A stretch of DNA of 64,000 bases, from NCBI RefSeq assembly GCF_900111245.1, contig NZ_FOGO01000001.1, forward strand, positions 682,001 to 746,000, in the 5' to 3' direction. Position numbers and translations under genes: made by a program. This document shows, in pieces, positions 17,446 to 25,705 of this stretch. The number at the start of each line of letters is the position of its first letter. Positions within the stretch are counted from its first letter, which is position 1. The notes beneath the pieces are model-generated. The model worked only from the letters and a program-made list of their open reading frames with translations. It searched no databases and had not been told where the DNA came from. The DNA is from Streptomyces qinglanensis. Its GTDB lineage: Bacteria > Actinomycetota > Actinomycetes > Streptomycetales > Streptomycetaceae.

Positions 17446-18295
17446 TGTCGATATGCACCTTCTTCTGAATTTTCCCGGGCTCGGTTATATCGATTGTCTC
17501 ACCTCCTGACTGCGAAGAGGTCCGCCATTGGATGACGGTTCCATCCTCCAACTGGTACACCTCTGGAATTTTGGGGCCGCGCGGTGGCAGAGGTGTGGCG
17601 CCGTCAGTCCATGCGTCGAACTTTGCGCGCAACTCCTTGACGCCGCTGACCACCTTCACCTTTCCAGGCTGTCGGCCGTCGGGCATGCTGTCGAAGTCCT
17701 TGCGCACAGCCGCCGGGCATGATGCCTGCCCCAGGGGGTCAAACAACGACAGTGGATTGAGGACGTATGTCTGGTCGTTAGGTGCGGGCGCTAGACCCAG
17801 CGGGTCTGGGGTTAGGTAGTGAGCTGTTTCGGGGTCGTAGTAGCGGAAGTAGTTGTAGTGCAGGCCCGATTCCGGGTCGGCGTACTGACCCGGGAAACGG
17901 AGTGGGCAGGTGGTGTCGCCGTGGCCGTCGGGCGAGGGGAGCGGGGTGCCCCACAAAGTGGTGCGGTTTTGCCAGACCAGCGCCCCCTCGGAGGTGATGA
18001 GTTCTGTGGGGGTGCCCGTCAGGTCGGTGACAATCGCGTGGAATTCTGGGCGGGTTGCCGTGAGCTCGGTGAGTTTAGTGAGGAGTGAGGTGCCGGGCTC
18101 GGGGACGAGCTGGGTGTGGTCGGTTTGGGTGAGGGGGCGGTAGGTGCCGAGAGTGTAGTCCCAGGTGGTGGATCTTCCATTGGCTGTGGTCTGCTCGGCG
18201 AGGCAGGTGCCGTCCCACGAGAAGATCGTTGTCTCATCCTTCGGCGATCTCTTGGATATCCGGCGGCCCAAGGGGTCGTAGGCATACGTCCACAC
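17435..18295 (-). CDS. RHS core end and C-terminal toxin domain (fragment after the stop)
   Basis: In frame with the upstream RHS part. From about 17740 upward it encodes the conserved RHS terminus: PLRFPGQYADPESGLHYNYFRYYDPETAHYLTPDP, then NPLSLFDPLG, where the core usually self-cleaves. The last about 97 residues are the variable toxin: VKVVSGVKELRAKFDAWT, then an EVYQLEDGTVIQWRTSSQSGGETIDI block. The GTxIxxRxSSxSGGxTIDI style resembles small BECR-fold ribonuclease toxins; this is a memory-based inference. A GTG at 18295 could start it, but without an RHS N terminus it would not be delivered. Confidence 0.65.
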   Translation of the reverse strand: MWTYAYDPLGRRISKRSPKDETTIFSWDGTCLAEQTTANGRSTTWDYTLGTYRPLTQTDHTQLVPEPGTSLLTKLTELTATRPEFHAIVTDLTGTPTELITSEGALVWQNRTTLWGTPLPSPDGHGDTTCPLRFPGQYADPESGLHYNYFRYYDPETAHYLTPDPLGLAPAPNDQTYVLNPLSLFDPLGQASCPAAVRKDFDSMPDGRQPGKVKVVSGVKELRAKFDAWTDGATPLPPRGPKIPEVYQLEDGTVIQWRTSSQSGGETIDITEPGKIQKKVHIDNGN

Positions 18296-18454
18296 CCCGC
18301 CGTCCGGTGTCGTGACGGCGGTGAGTCGGTCCTCCGCGTTCCAGGTGTAGGTCCAGGTGCGGCGTTGGCCGTTCAGGAGGCGGCGTGTTGTGGAGATCCG
18401 GCGGCCCGCCGCATCGTGGTCGTAGGACGTGCGGCCGGCTCGGTGGAGAAGGGT

Positions 18455-21400
18455 TCATTCGACCTGGCGTTTGCCTGGGGCCGGGTGGTCGGGTGCCTCG
18501 GCGTTGGTGAGGTTGCCGGCCGGGTCGTACGTGTATGTTTCCCGCCAGCCGTGCGCGCTGACGCCCGTCACGCGGCCGACCGGGTCGAGGGTGAAGCGGC
18601 GGGTGCCTGTGGCCAACTCGCGGATCTCGGTGAGGTGGCCGTCGGGGCGGTAGGCGTAGGTGCGGTGCTGGAGGAGCTCCCGTCCTGATCTCGCCTTCTG
18701 TGTTGTGAGGCGGTCGGCCGCGTCCCACTGCTGGGTGAGGGCGATGTCACCGGATCGGCGTTCGGTCTCGCGGCCTGCCGCGTCGTGGACGAAGGTCAGC
18801 GTGCCGTGGTCGGTGGCCAGTTCCACAGGCTGGCCTTCGGCGTCGTAGGTCCAGGTGGATGTAAGGCCGGAGGGTGTAGTGCGCTGTATCGGCAGGCCGA
18901 GCGGGTTGTAGGTGTAGGAGAGGGTGCGGCCGTTGGTTGTCTCGGTCAGCACGCGGCCCAGCGGGTCGCGTTCGATGACGACCTCGGCGTCGGGGCTGCT
19001 GGCCCGGATCAGGTCGCCCCTTGCGTTGTAGGTGTACGTCGTGACGGTGCCCGCGTCCTCATCATGCTGCTCGGTCACGCGGCCGAGCGCGTCGCGGGTG
19101 TAGCGCAGTGTCTGGCCTACCGCGTTGGTGCGGGCCGTCAACTGCCCTGCAGGGTCGGGCTCGTACGTCAGTCTCGCGCCGTTGAAATCCGTCTCGGATG
19201 TGAGACGGCCTGCCGCATCGTACTCGTAATCCCAGTGTAGGCCCTGTGGGTTGGTCACCCGGGTGAGGCGGAGCGTGGTGTCGTAGGTGAACGTGTATGT
19301 GGCGCCGTCCGCGTCCGTACGCGCCACCGGCATGTCCCACGGTCCAGGGGTGTGGCGGGTGGTGTGCCCGGCGGGGTTGGTGTAGGTGAGGAGGTTGCCT
19401 TCCGCGTCCCAGGTCCAGCTCTCACGTCCCCCTGCAGCGTCTTCGCGCCAGCGCGGCTTGCCCTCGACCGTCCAGGCCATGCGCGTAACGTGTTCGAGAG
19501 GGTCGGTGATTTCGGTGATGCGGCCGAAGGCATCGCGGTCGATGTGGGTGGTGTGGCCCAGCGCGTCGGTCACCGTGGCCGGGAGCCCGGCCGGGGTCGG
19601 AGTGATGTGGCGGGTGTGGCCGAGGGCGTCAGTGACGGCAGTGAGGCGGCCGCGCTCGTCGTATGCGTAGTGGCTGACCGCTCCCGCCGGGTCCACCGAG
19701 CCTGTGAGGTTGCCCAGTTCGTCGTAGGTGTGCTGCCAGCGCGCGCCGTCGGCTTCCGTCACTTCCGTCGGCTGCCGCAGACGGTTGTAGGTTGCGGACA
19801 TACGGGACCCGTCCGGGAGCAGTACCTCGGCCAGGTTGCCGTTCTCGTCGTAGCTGTAACGCGTGGTGCGGCCGAGTTCGTCTGTGTGGGAGAGGCGGTC
19901 GTGGCCGCGTGCGTCCCATTCGGTGTAGGTCGTGTTGCCCAGCGGGTCGGTCTCGGCCACGACCTGGCCGTCGTCGTTGTAGTGGAAGACGGTGCTGTGG
20001 CCGTGCGAGTCGGTGTAGGTCGTGGTGCGTGCGGCGTCGTCGTAGGTGAAGGTGTCGTTGTAGATGCCGTCGGTGCCCTCGGTGCGGATCGTCCGGCCCG
20101 CCTCATCGTAGGTGAAGCGGCACCACACCCCGTTGCGGTCGGTCCACGAAAGCATGCGGCCTTCACCGTCGTAGGTGAAGCGCATCGCCTTGCCACTGGA
20201 GTTGATCACCTCGGCCAGATTGCCGGCCTCGTCGTATCCGTAGCGCATCACGAGCGTGCCTGGGACTGGTGCCTGCTCCCGCTCGTACGCGGAGGGCGCC
20301 TCGTCCAGCAGCCGCAGGGCTGTGACGCGCTGCCCCTCGGTCTCGACGGCGAGGTGATAGCCGCCGGAGTGGCGCACCGCAGTGGGTATCCCGGCCGCGT
20401 CGCGTTCCACTTCGATGCGGGCGCCGTTGCGGTCCTGCCAGGATTCCACCGGGAGCCGGAGGGTTGTCTCGTCCTCGGTGGGGCCGGGGTGGGCGAAGGT
20501 GCGTGTGACGCCGCTGTCCGGGTCGGTGACTGTCAGCACTCCGTCCGGTTTGCCGTCCCACCCCAGCGGCCAGCGCGGGCCCTTCTCCGGCAGGAGCGGC
20601 ACGCCCGGCTCCGGGATCGGGTAGACCAGCCGCATGCCGTCGGCAGCCGCAAAAATGACGCCCTGTGGGTCGAGTTGGACCTGTTCGTCCAGGGTTGAGG
20701 ACCAGCTCGGGCCGAAACACACCCCGGCCCTGTACGACGACACATGAGTACGGGTGAAGTGCAGGGGCAGTGATGCGGGCAGTGACAGGTCGGTCAGCTC
20801 CATGAACATCGCCCCGGTGGCGACATCAACCGGCTCCCCCGCACCCGGCACCTTGCTGGTCGGCCGGGAAGCCTTGTTCGGAATGAGTTTCTCCCGCAGC
20901 GAGGCCGGCGGGCGCATCATCGGTGGTCTCGCCCCCGGCCCGGGAGCGAAGGGCCCCAGGACCGCGCCGGTCAGGGTGCCGTATTTCGCGGCGTTACTCA
21001 CCTCCTCCAGGCTGAATCCGTCCTGCTGTCCTGCCAGGATGCGGGCGGGCTGCGCCACGGCCAGGTCCATGGCGACGCTCCCCACTCCGGCGAACACGGC
21101 GCTCCGCGCGATACGGGCGAAGATCGTGGCGGCACGAGTTGCCAGGGAGGTGGACTTCTCAGAACTGAGTGTGACGATCCCCGTCGCCGCCGTCACGGCT
21201 GCCGCGTCAGAAGCCCCGAGCGTGGGGCCGGTCAGCACAATCCCGGCCGCGATCAGCGCTGCGCTGCCCACGATCTCGCTGCGGATCTGCTTCTTCGTAC
21301 TGTCGATGTCGTCCGCAAGCTCATCCAGCATTTTCGCCATGTCCCGAGCCGATTCGGGCAAGCTGCGCAGCCAGCCCTTCTCTCCCCTGCCGACATAGCG

Positions 21401-21613
21401 GGACCAGAACTTCTCGAACGCGTCGATGGCCTCGCCGCTGTTGACCTCCAGGATCCTCTGCGCAGAGTGGTTGGTGTCCCCCCGCACCTCCTCGGCATCC
21501 TTCGCGAACGCCCGCCAGGCCCGCGCGGCATCCCGCAACTTGCCCTCATCCCCGGCAGGCCAGATCAGGCCCATCCTCTCGAGGATCTCCCAAGCCTTCT
21601 CCAGGGCACTCAC
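18455..21613 (-). CDS. RHS toxin N-terminal part: WXG100-like domain and YD repeats
   Basis: 1,052 residues as translated. Residues 1-130 are helical with W-containing segments (AWRAFAKDAEEV, FWSRYVGRGEKGW) like the WXG100-type domains that target large toxins to type VII secretion in actinobacteria. Alternating Ala/Val/Ile-rich segments follow (about 110-215), then VDVATGAMFMELTDLSLPASLPL, the DUF6531-type start of the RHS shell, and about 25 YD repeats of the form YDExGNLxxVxxPxG. The shell would enclose the toxin. It starts 23 bp after the WXG100-like gene. Without readthrough this product lacks the core-cleavage motif and the toxin. Confidence 0.8.
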   Translation of the reverse strand: MSALEKAWEILERMGLIWPAGDEGKLRDAARAWRAFAKDAEEVRGDTNHSAQRILEVNSGEAIDAFEKFWSRYVGRGEKGWLRSLPESARDMAKMLDELADDIDSTKKQIRSEIVGSAALIAAGIVLTGPTLGASDAAAVTAATGIVTLSSEKSTSLATRAATIFARIARSAVFAGVGSVAMDLAVAQPARILAGQQDGFSLEEVSNAAKYGTLTGAVLGPFAPGPGARPPMMRPPASLREKLIPNKASRPTSKVPGAGEPVDVATGAMFMELTDLSLPASLPLHFTRTHVSSYRAGVCFGPSWSSTLDEQVQLDPQGVIFAAADGMRLVYPIPEPGVPLLPEKGPRWPLGWDGKPDGVLTVTDPDSGVTRTFAHPGPTEDETTLRLPVESWQDRNGARIEVERDAAGIPTAVRHSGGYHLAVETEGQRVTALRLLDEAPSAYEREQAPVPGTLVMRYGYDEAGNLAEVINSSGKAMRFTYDGEGRMLSWTDRNGVWCRFTYDEAGRTIRTEGTDGIYNDTFTYDDAARTTTYTDSHGHSTVFHYNDDGQVVAETDPLGNTTYTEWDARGHDRLSHTDELGRTTRYSYDENGNLAEVLLPDGSRMSATYNRLRQPTEVTEADGARWQHTYDELGNLTGSVDPAGAVSHYAYDERGRLTAVTDALGHTRHITPTPAGLPATVTDALGHTTHIDRDAFGRITEITDPLEHVTRMAWTVEGKPRWREDAAGGRESWTWDAEGNLLTYTNPAGHTTRHTPGPWDMPVARTDADGATYTFTYDTTLRLTRVTNPQGLHWDYEYDAAGRLTSETDFNGARLTYEPDPAGQLTARTNAVGQTLRYTRDALGRVTEQHDEDAGTVTTYTYNARGDLIRASSPDAEVVIERDPLGRVLTETTNGRTLSYTYNPLGLPIQRTTPSGLTSTWTYDAEGQPVELATDHGTLTFVHDAAGRETERRSGDIALTQQWDAADRLTTQKARSGRELLQHRTYAYRPDGHLTEIRELATGTRRFTLDPVGRVTGVSAHGWRETYTYDPAGNLTNAEAPDHPAPGKRQVE

Positions 21614-21636
21614 GCGCCGCCGCCCCCCTTGTCGCC

Positions 21637-22062
21637 CTACTTGCCGTGCGCGTCACGGTCGCCGTGCCCGCGGGCGACCTTGGTGAACATGCCCTTGATC
21701 AAATCATCGTTGTCGACGTGCCCGTCCTTCATGTCATCAAGCGCCTCATGAATACTCACCAGACCGAGCACCAGCACCCCCGCCGCCTGCTCGATGGAGC
21801 GCTGGTTCGACTTGTATTCCTTCGCGAAGTTCTCACCCGTAGGGTCATCGCCCCACGGCTCCCCCAGACCGTCCAGCGCAGTGATCAACGTGGTCAGCGC
21901 CCGGCTCAACTTCCGGCTCTGCTCGCCGAAGACCGGCGCCGCGAGCTTCAACTCCGGCACCCCGATCCCCAGCACCTCACCCCCCTTGCCCGCACCAGGC
22001 CCGTAGTCGGGAGAAGTGGCATGGTTCAACTGTATCCGCGGAGACTCTTCGGCGTGAGTCAT
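21637..22062 (-). CDS. WXG100-like type VII secretion-associated protein
   Basis: 141 residues. The helical core with GEPWGDDPTGENFAKEY (about residues 63-79) is typical of the WXG100-like proteins encoded just before RHS or other large toxins in Streptomyces; they pair with the toxin N terminus for ESX/type VII secretion. A C-terminal tail KGMFTKVARGHGDRDAHGK follows. ATG 22062 has GGGGGTTGCC in front; an ATG 15 bp further upstream contains that site and is less likely. It is the first gene of the minus-strand operon. No secretion machinery lies in this window. Confidence 0.75.
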   Translation of the reverse strand: MTHAEESPRIQLNHATSPDYGPGAGKGGEVLGIGVPELKLAAPVFGEQSRKLSRALTTLITALDGLGEPWGDDPTGENFAKEYKSNQRSIEQAAGVLVLGLVSIHEALDDMKDGHVDNDDLIKGMFTKVARGHGDRDAHGK

Positions 22063-22416
22063 GGCAACCCCCTGCACTGCTCAGTCGAGACGATCGACCG
22101 CGTGGTCAGTCGCGAACGATGGACTTGGATCTCCTTGACGGTCACGTCCTTCTCATAGGTGGACTGCCCGTCCGGGAAGGCTGGGTGGCCGTCGGGGCGC
22201 TCACTCACCGTGCTCAGCGCCAGACTGACGGACTGGCGACGCCAGGCGGTCGATCCGGATCGCGCTTGCCCCCCCACGTCAAAACGCACTTGAGTGTAGT
22301 CAAGCCGTCACCCAGACAGCAGGGGGCCTACTCCACAGGCCCACCACGCGCCTTACGGGGCCATGCGGACACGCCGTCGTCGGAGGCGGGGACTGCTGCA
22401 TGATCGGGTGACAGCG
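22063..22416. other. Upstream region of the toxin operon: no gene seen
   Basis: 354 bp between the WXG100-like gene and the IS left end. It must contain the operon promoter on the minus strand, but no clear -35/-10 pair or palindrome stands out. Short frames here have no recognisable content. Confidence 0.5.
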
Positions 22417-22465
22417 TGACCTGCCCCACGTCCTGGGTTCCAGATCTGGTCGCTAACTGGCAGCC
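22417..22465 (+). repeat. IS3 left terminal inverted repeat
   Basis: 49 bp, ending CTAACTGGCAGCC. Outer 13 and inner 13 bases are identical to the complement of the right end (23623-23671); the ten mismatches are in the middle. Confidence 0.8.
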
Positions 22466-22486
22466 CTTCGCGAAAGGCTGTCAGTC

Positions 22487-23630
22487 ATGCCTCGTCCCTG
22501 TCCTCCGGAGTTCCGGGCGCGTGCCGTCGCGCTGGTCCGTGCCGGCAAGCAGGCCAAGCAGACAGCGGTCGAGCTCGGTATCCATCCCGTCACGCTGTCG
22601 AAGTGGTTGCGGCAGGACAACGTGGACAACGGGCGGCGACCGGGAACTCCGTCGAGCGAGTCCGCTGAGCTGCGGGCTGCCCGCCGGCGGATCCGTGAGC
22701 TGGAGACCGAGCCGGGGCATCGTCCGGCAGGCGGCGAAGTTCCTCGGCGAGGACACACCCCGCCCAAAAGGCTCTACCCGGTGATCGACCGACTCGTCGA
22801 CGCCGGGGCTCCGGTCGACAGGTGCTGCCGGATCCTCGGGGTCGCGCGGCAGTCCTACTACACGCACCCCCAGCACGCCCCGGCAGCTGCGCCGCGAGTG
22901 GCTCACGGGCCTCATCCGCAAAGTCCATGTGGCATCCCGGGGCACCTACGGCTACCGCAGGATCCACGCCGAGCTCACCATGGCCATGGGTATCCAGGTC
23001 TGCGAGCGGACCACCTCGGTCCTGATGACGCAGGCCAGTCCACGGGCTGCCCGGGCCCACCAGGGTCAGACGCCTGCGGGGCGTCGCCACGGCCGAGGAC
23101 CTGGTCAACCGCACGTTCCACCACATCCGCCCCAACGAACTATGGGTCACCGACATCACCCAGCACCGGACCCGGGAGGGGTGGCTCTACTGCGCCGCAG
23201 TGCTTGATGCCTTCAGCCGCAGGATCGTCGGCTGGTCCATCGACTCCCGCCAACCCTCAACACTCGTGGTCAACGCCCTCGACATGGCCATCCGCAACCG
23301 CCGGCCCGAACCCGGCAGCATCGTCCACGCCGACCACGGAACCCGGTTCACCTCCTGGGTCTTCGGGGAGAAGATCCGTTCCGCCGGGCTCCTGCCCTCC
23401 TTCGGCACGGTCGGCGAGGGCCTGGACAACGCCATGATGGAGAGCTTCTGGTCCTCGATGCAGATCGAGCTGCTCAACCGCAAACGGTGGAAGACGCGGG
23501 TCGAACTGGCCAACGCGATCTTCGAGTACATCGAGATCTTCCACAACCGCCGGAGGCGACACTCCGCACTGGGCTACCGCACCCCTACCGTACGAACTAC
23601 GCTCCGACAACAACCCCATCCCGGCTGCCA
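22487..23630 (+). pseudogene. IS3-family transposase OrfA/OrfB remnants
   Basis: OrfA (from ATG 22487) has the helix-turn-helix FRARAVALVRAGKQAKQTAV...HPVTLSKWLR and then shifts frame near 22715 (expected ELEIVRQAAKFLGEDTP continues in the next frame). OrfB pieces are RLYPVIDRLVDAGAPVDRCC, RGTYGYRRIHAELTMAMG and, from about 23040, the DDE domain: ELWVTDITQHRT (first Asp), SIVHADHGTRFTS (second Asp) and MMESFWSSMQIELLN (Glu), ending RRRHSALGYRTP. At least two more frameshifts (about 22885 and 23045) break OrfB beyond the normal OrfA/OrfB slip, so it is inactive. Confidence 0.82.
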
Positions 23631-23671
23631 GTTAGCCACCGAGACTGGAGCCCAAACGGTGGGGCAGGTCA
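23623..23671 (+). repeat. IS3 right terminal inverted repeat
   Basis: Begins GGCTGCCAGTTAG and ends GGGGCAGGTCA; partner of 22417-22465. Confidence 0.8.
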
Positions 23672-23699
23672 AGGTGTCACCCAACTCTGCAGCAGTCCC

Positions 23700-24404
23700 A
23701 CAAGACCGTGTCGAGTCCGTGAGGGGGCACCTGCCTGAGCGGTATCAAGTCACGGCCGACCTTGGGGTGGGGTCCGGGTTGCGGCAAGGGAAGGCGTTCG
23801 CCTTCAGCCCGGACGATGTGCACGGGGACTTCCTCCACATCGAGCGGCAGGTCATCAAGTACAAGTCACAGCTCTACTTCGGCCCGCCCAGGGGGCAAGG
23901 AGCGCGACGCGCCGCTCCCTCCCGCCCTGGCCAAACGAATCATCAGCCACCAGAAACGCTTCCCCCCGATCGAGGTCACCCTCCCTTGGCTCGATCCTGA
24001 AGAGCCAGACGTTCCCCGGGATCAACGGCGTCTGGTGACGGTCCCGCTGCTCGTCTACACCACCCGCGGGTCAACGATCAATCGGTCGACATGGAACTCG
24101 AAGACCTGGAAGCCGGCGCTCGCTTCCGCAGGAATCATCCCGCCGCTCGCTGCACCAAATGGAGGGCGAGACTCCATCCAGGGTCTGGGAGCCCAGCCGA
24201 GAGCATGGCTTCCATGTGCTTCGCCATACGTACGCTTCCATCATGCTGGAAGCTGGCGAGTCGATCGTCTCGCTCGCGAAGTGGCTCGGACACTCCGACC
24301 CGACGTTCACTCTCCGTACCTACACGCATTTCATGCCGCAGGCCGGCGCGCGCGGCCTGCAGTCGCTGGAGTCCTGGTTCCGGGACACGGCGGGGCGTCC
24401 CTGA
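23700..24404 (+). pseudogene. Tyrosine site-specific integrase, N-terminally truncated and frameshifted
   Basis: Catalytic-domain pieces in three frames: LPERYQVTADLGVGSGLRQGKAFAF (first Arg), then after a shift near 23890 GKERDAPLPPALAKRI and WNSKTWKPALASAGIIPP, then after a shift near 24165 REHGFHVLRHTYASIM (HxxR), KWLGHSDPTFTLRTYTHF (His and the Tyr nucleophile). This is the integrase of actinomycete integrative elements. The N-terminal arm-binding and core-binding parts are missing, replaced by the IS. The gene ends about 95 bp before the right repeat, the normal place for an integrase next to its att site. A product from 24159 alone would lack most catalytic residues. Confidence 0.85.
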
Positions 24405-24412
24405 CGGGCGAA

Positions 24413-24430
24413 AAGTCCCTCACAAGTCCC
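24413..24430 (+). repeat. AGTCCCT repeats, possible integrase arm sites (right)
   Basis: AAGTCCCT at 24413 and AAGTCCC at 24424, matching the left cluster at 16069-16119. Confidence 0.4.
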
Positions 24431-24498
24431 AGAACCTTGGACGGCTCGCCGCGTCGGCCCTGAACCGCAGGTCACAGGCTTGCTCAGGGGAAAGCGGG

Positions 24499-24540
24499 AC
24501 AGAACCCGGCGTACAGGCCGACTCGTCCGCCCCTTCACGG
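24499..24540 (+). repeat. attR: second copy of the rnpB 3' end
   Basis: 42 bp identical to 15946-15987 except A for G at 24521. It has no RNase P body upstream, so it is the footprint left by integration, not a second RNA gene. Confidence 0.85.
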
Positions 24541-24780
24541 CACTCGCCACAGGCCGGGCCGGATTCGGTCCCGGCGGGACCTTCCCGGGCTCCACACGGC
24601 CGCCCGGCCCCGAAACACCCGCCACCGGACAGGGCCGGTGCACGACCGCCGAACGCAGCCCTCGCAGCCCTCGCAGCCACCCTCCGCTCACGAGGGCATC
24701 GACTACGCCGACATCAGTCGCGTGGCCTGTGTCCACAGTTCGGGCCGGGGCCATCATCCTGAAGGCGCCTGGAGGAAGCC

Positions 24781-25562
24781 GTGACCGCCGAACTCCCCGA
24801 CTGGATGATCCCGTCCAGGCCGAGCGGTTGGGAAGCGGACGACCTCGACCACCTTCCCCAGGCGCCGCGGCACACCGAGTTGATCGACGGAGCCCTGATC
24901 TTCAGGATGTCGCCGCGGCGTTCTGGCACTCCCGGCTCGTGGAGAACCTCACCTTCGCCCTGAGGCAAGCCGTCCCCGGCGGATTCGAGGCCGAGCGGGA
25001 GATGACCGTCCGCCTCGACAAGAAGAGCCGCCCCGAACCGGACATCCTGGTCAGCAGCGCGGCGTACGACCCCGACCGGACCTGGTGCGCGCCCGAGGAG
25101 CTCACCCTCGTCGTCGAGGTCGTCTCCGAGGAATCGGCCGACCGCGACCGGTCGTTGAAGCCCTTCAAGTACGCGCAGGCCGGGATCCCCCACTTCTGGC
25201 GCATCGAGGACGAGGGCGGCGCCCCCACGGTCCATGCCTACGAACTCGACGCCATGACCGGCTCCTACGTCGCCACCGGCATCCACCGGGCCCGGCTGAA
25301 GCTCGCCGTCCCCTTCCCGCTGGACCTCGACCTCCACGCTCTGGTGCCCTGGCACCCGGCCCACCACGCTCGTCCCGGTCTGCGCGCACCGATCGCGACG
25401 CGCACGGTCCTGGCCCTCACGTGGCGAACTGCCGAGCGGCCCCTTCCGGGGCGACTCGGTGGCCAAGTGGCCGCCGTCCGGCCGAGCAGCCGCCCGGCCC
25501 GGGACCTTCGGCCCTGGGGGCGGGACCTGTGGGCCTGGCTCGCAGGAGCTGTTCCCTGCTGA
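24781..25562 (+). pseudogene. Uma2-family (PD-(D/E)xK) endonuclease, frameshifted
   Basis: GGAGGAAG precedes GTG 24781, giving TAELPDWMIPSRPSGW...RHTELIDGALIFRMSP, the Uma2 N terminus. Near 24915 the frame changes; a one-base loss between MSPRR and WHSRLVENLTFALRQA explains it. The rest is intact: EREMTVRLDKKSRPEPDILV, LVVEVVSEESADRDRSLKPFKYAQAGIPHFWRI (split for length), then a C-terminal 70-residue run-on to 25562 beyond the usual family end, implying loss of the normal stop as well. Uma2 proteins are common in Streptomyces and have no proven role. It is the first gene after the island. Confidence 0.75.
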
Positions 25563-25705
25563 GCTTGTACGACATTCGAACTCTTGCAGGGGCCTGATCC
25601 CCGGCCACCGATCGGGCCATGTGCACGGGCCGTGCGGGCGTACCGCAGCGGCGCCGTCCGCGGCGCGGCCGTCCCGGGGCTGCCCCGGAAGCGACCGGTG
25701 TGACC

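Larger units (their letters stand above)
17435..21613 (-). pseudogene. RHS/YD-repeat polymorphic toxin, frame interrupted by one in-frame TGA
   Basis: Read through one stop, this is a single uninterrupted 1,392-residue frame: WXG100-like N terminus, hydrophobic segment, YD repeats, RHS core end and C-terminal toxin. The stop is TGA at 18455-18457. The residues on both sides (...GKRQVE, then TLLHRAGRTSYDHD) match the RHS pattern where Gly normally precedes TLLHRAG, so GGA to TGA explains it in one base change. No frameshift is needed. It is therefore either a recent nonsense mutant, a readthrough site or a sequencing error. The two halves are described separately. Confidence 0.75.
22417..23671 (+). 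mobile_element. IS3-family insertion sequence, degenerate, 1,255 bp
   Basis: Starts TGACCTGCCCCAC and ends GTGGGGCAGGTCA, with 49-bp terminal inverted repeats (39 of 49 matching) and the TG...CA ends typical of IS3. Inside are the two-frame transposase remnants. The flanking triplets GCG and AGG do not match, so there is no clear target duplication; a rearrangement or loss after insertion is likely. It lies between the toxin operon and the integrase remnant, and probably removed the integrase N terminus. Confidence 0.85.
15946..24540. mobile_element. Integrated genomic island at the 3' end of rnpB
   Basis: About 8.6 kb bounded by a 42-bp direct repeat made of the rnpB 3' end. The left copy is part of the intact RNA gene; the right copy stands alone. 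Inside are short AGTCCCT repeats at both ends, a tyrosine integrase remnant next to the right repeat, an IS3-family element and a WXG100-like / RHS toxin / immunity operon. The region from about 16.0 to 17.5 kb is visibly less G+C rich than the chromosome around it. Integrase decay suggests it can no longer excise by itself. Confidence 0.85.

Noticed and set aside
22119-22403. Small plus-strand gene between the toxin operon and the IS
   Set aside because: No ribosome binding site, family features or convincing codon pattern.
24159-24404. Independent 81-residue gene with integrase motifs
   Set aside because: It is the C-terminal end of the frameshifted integrase and lacks most of the catalytic domain.
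24499-24540. Second RNase P RNA gene
   Set aside because: Only the last 42 bp match; no conserved core lies upstream.
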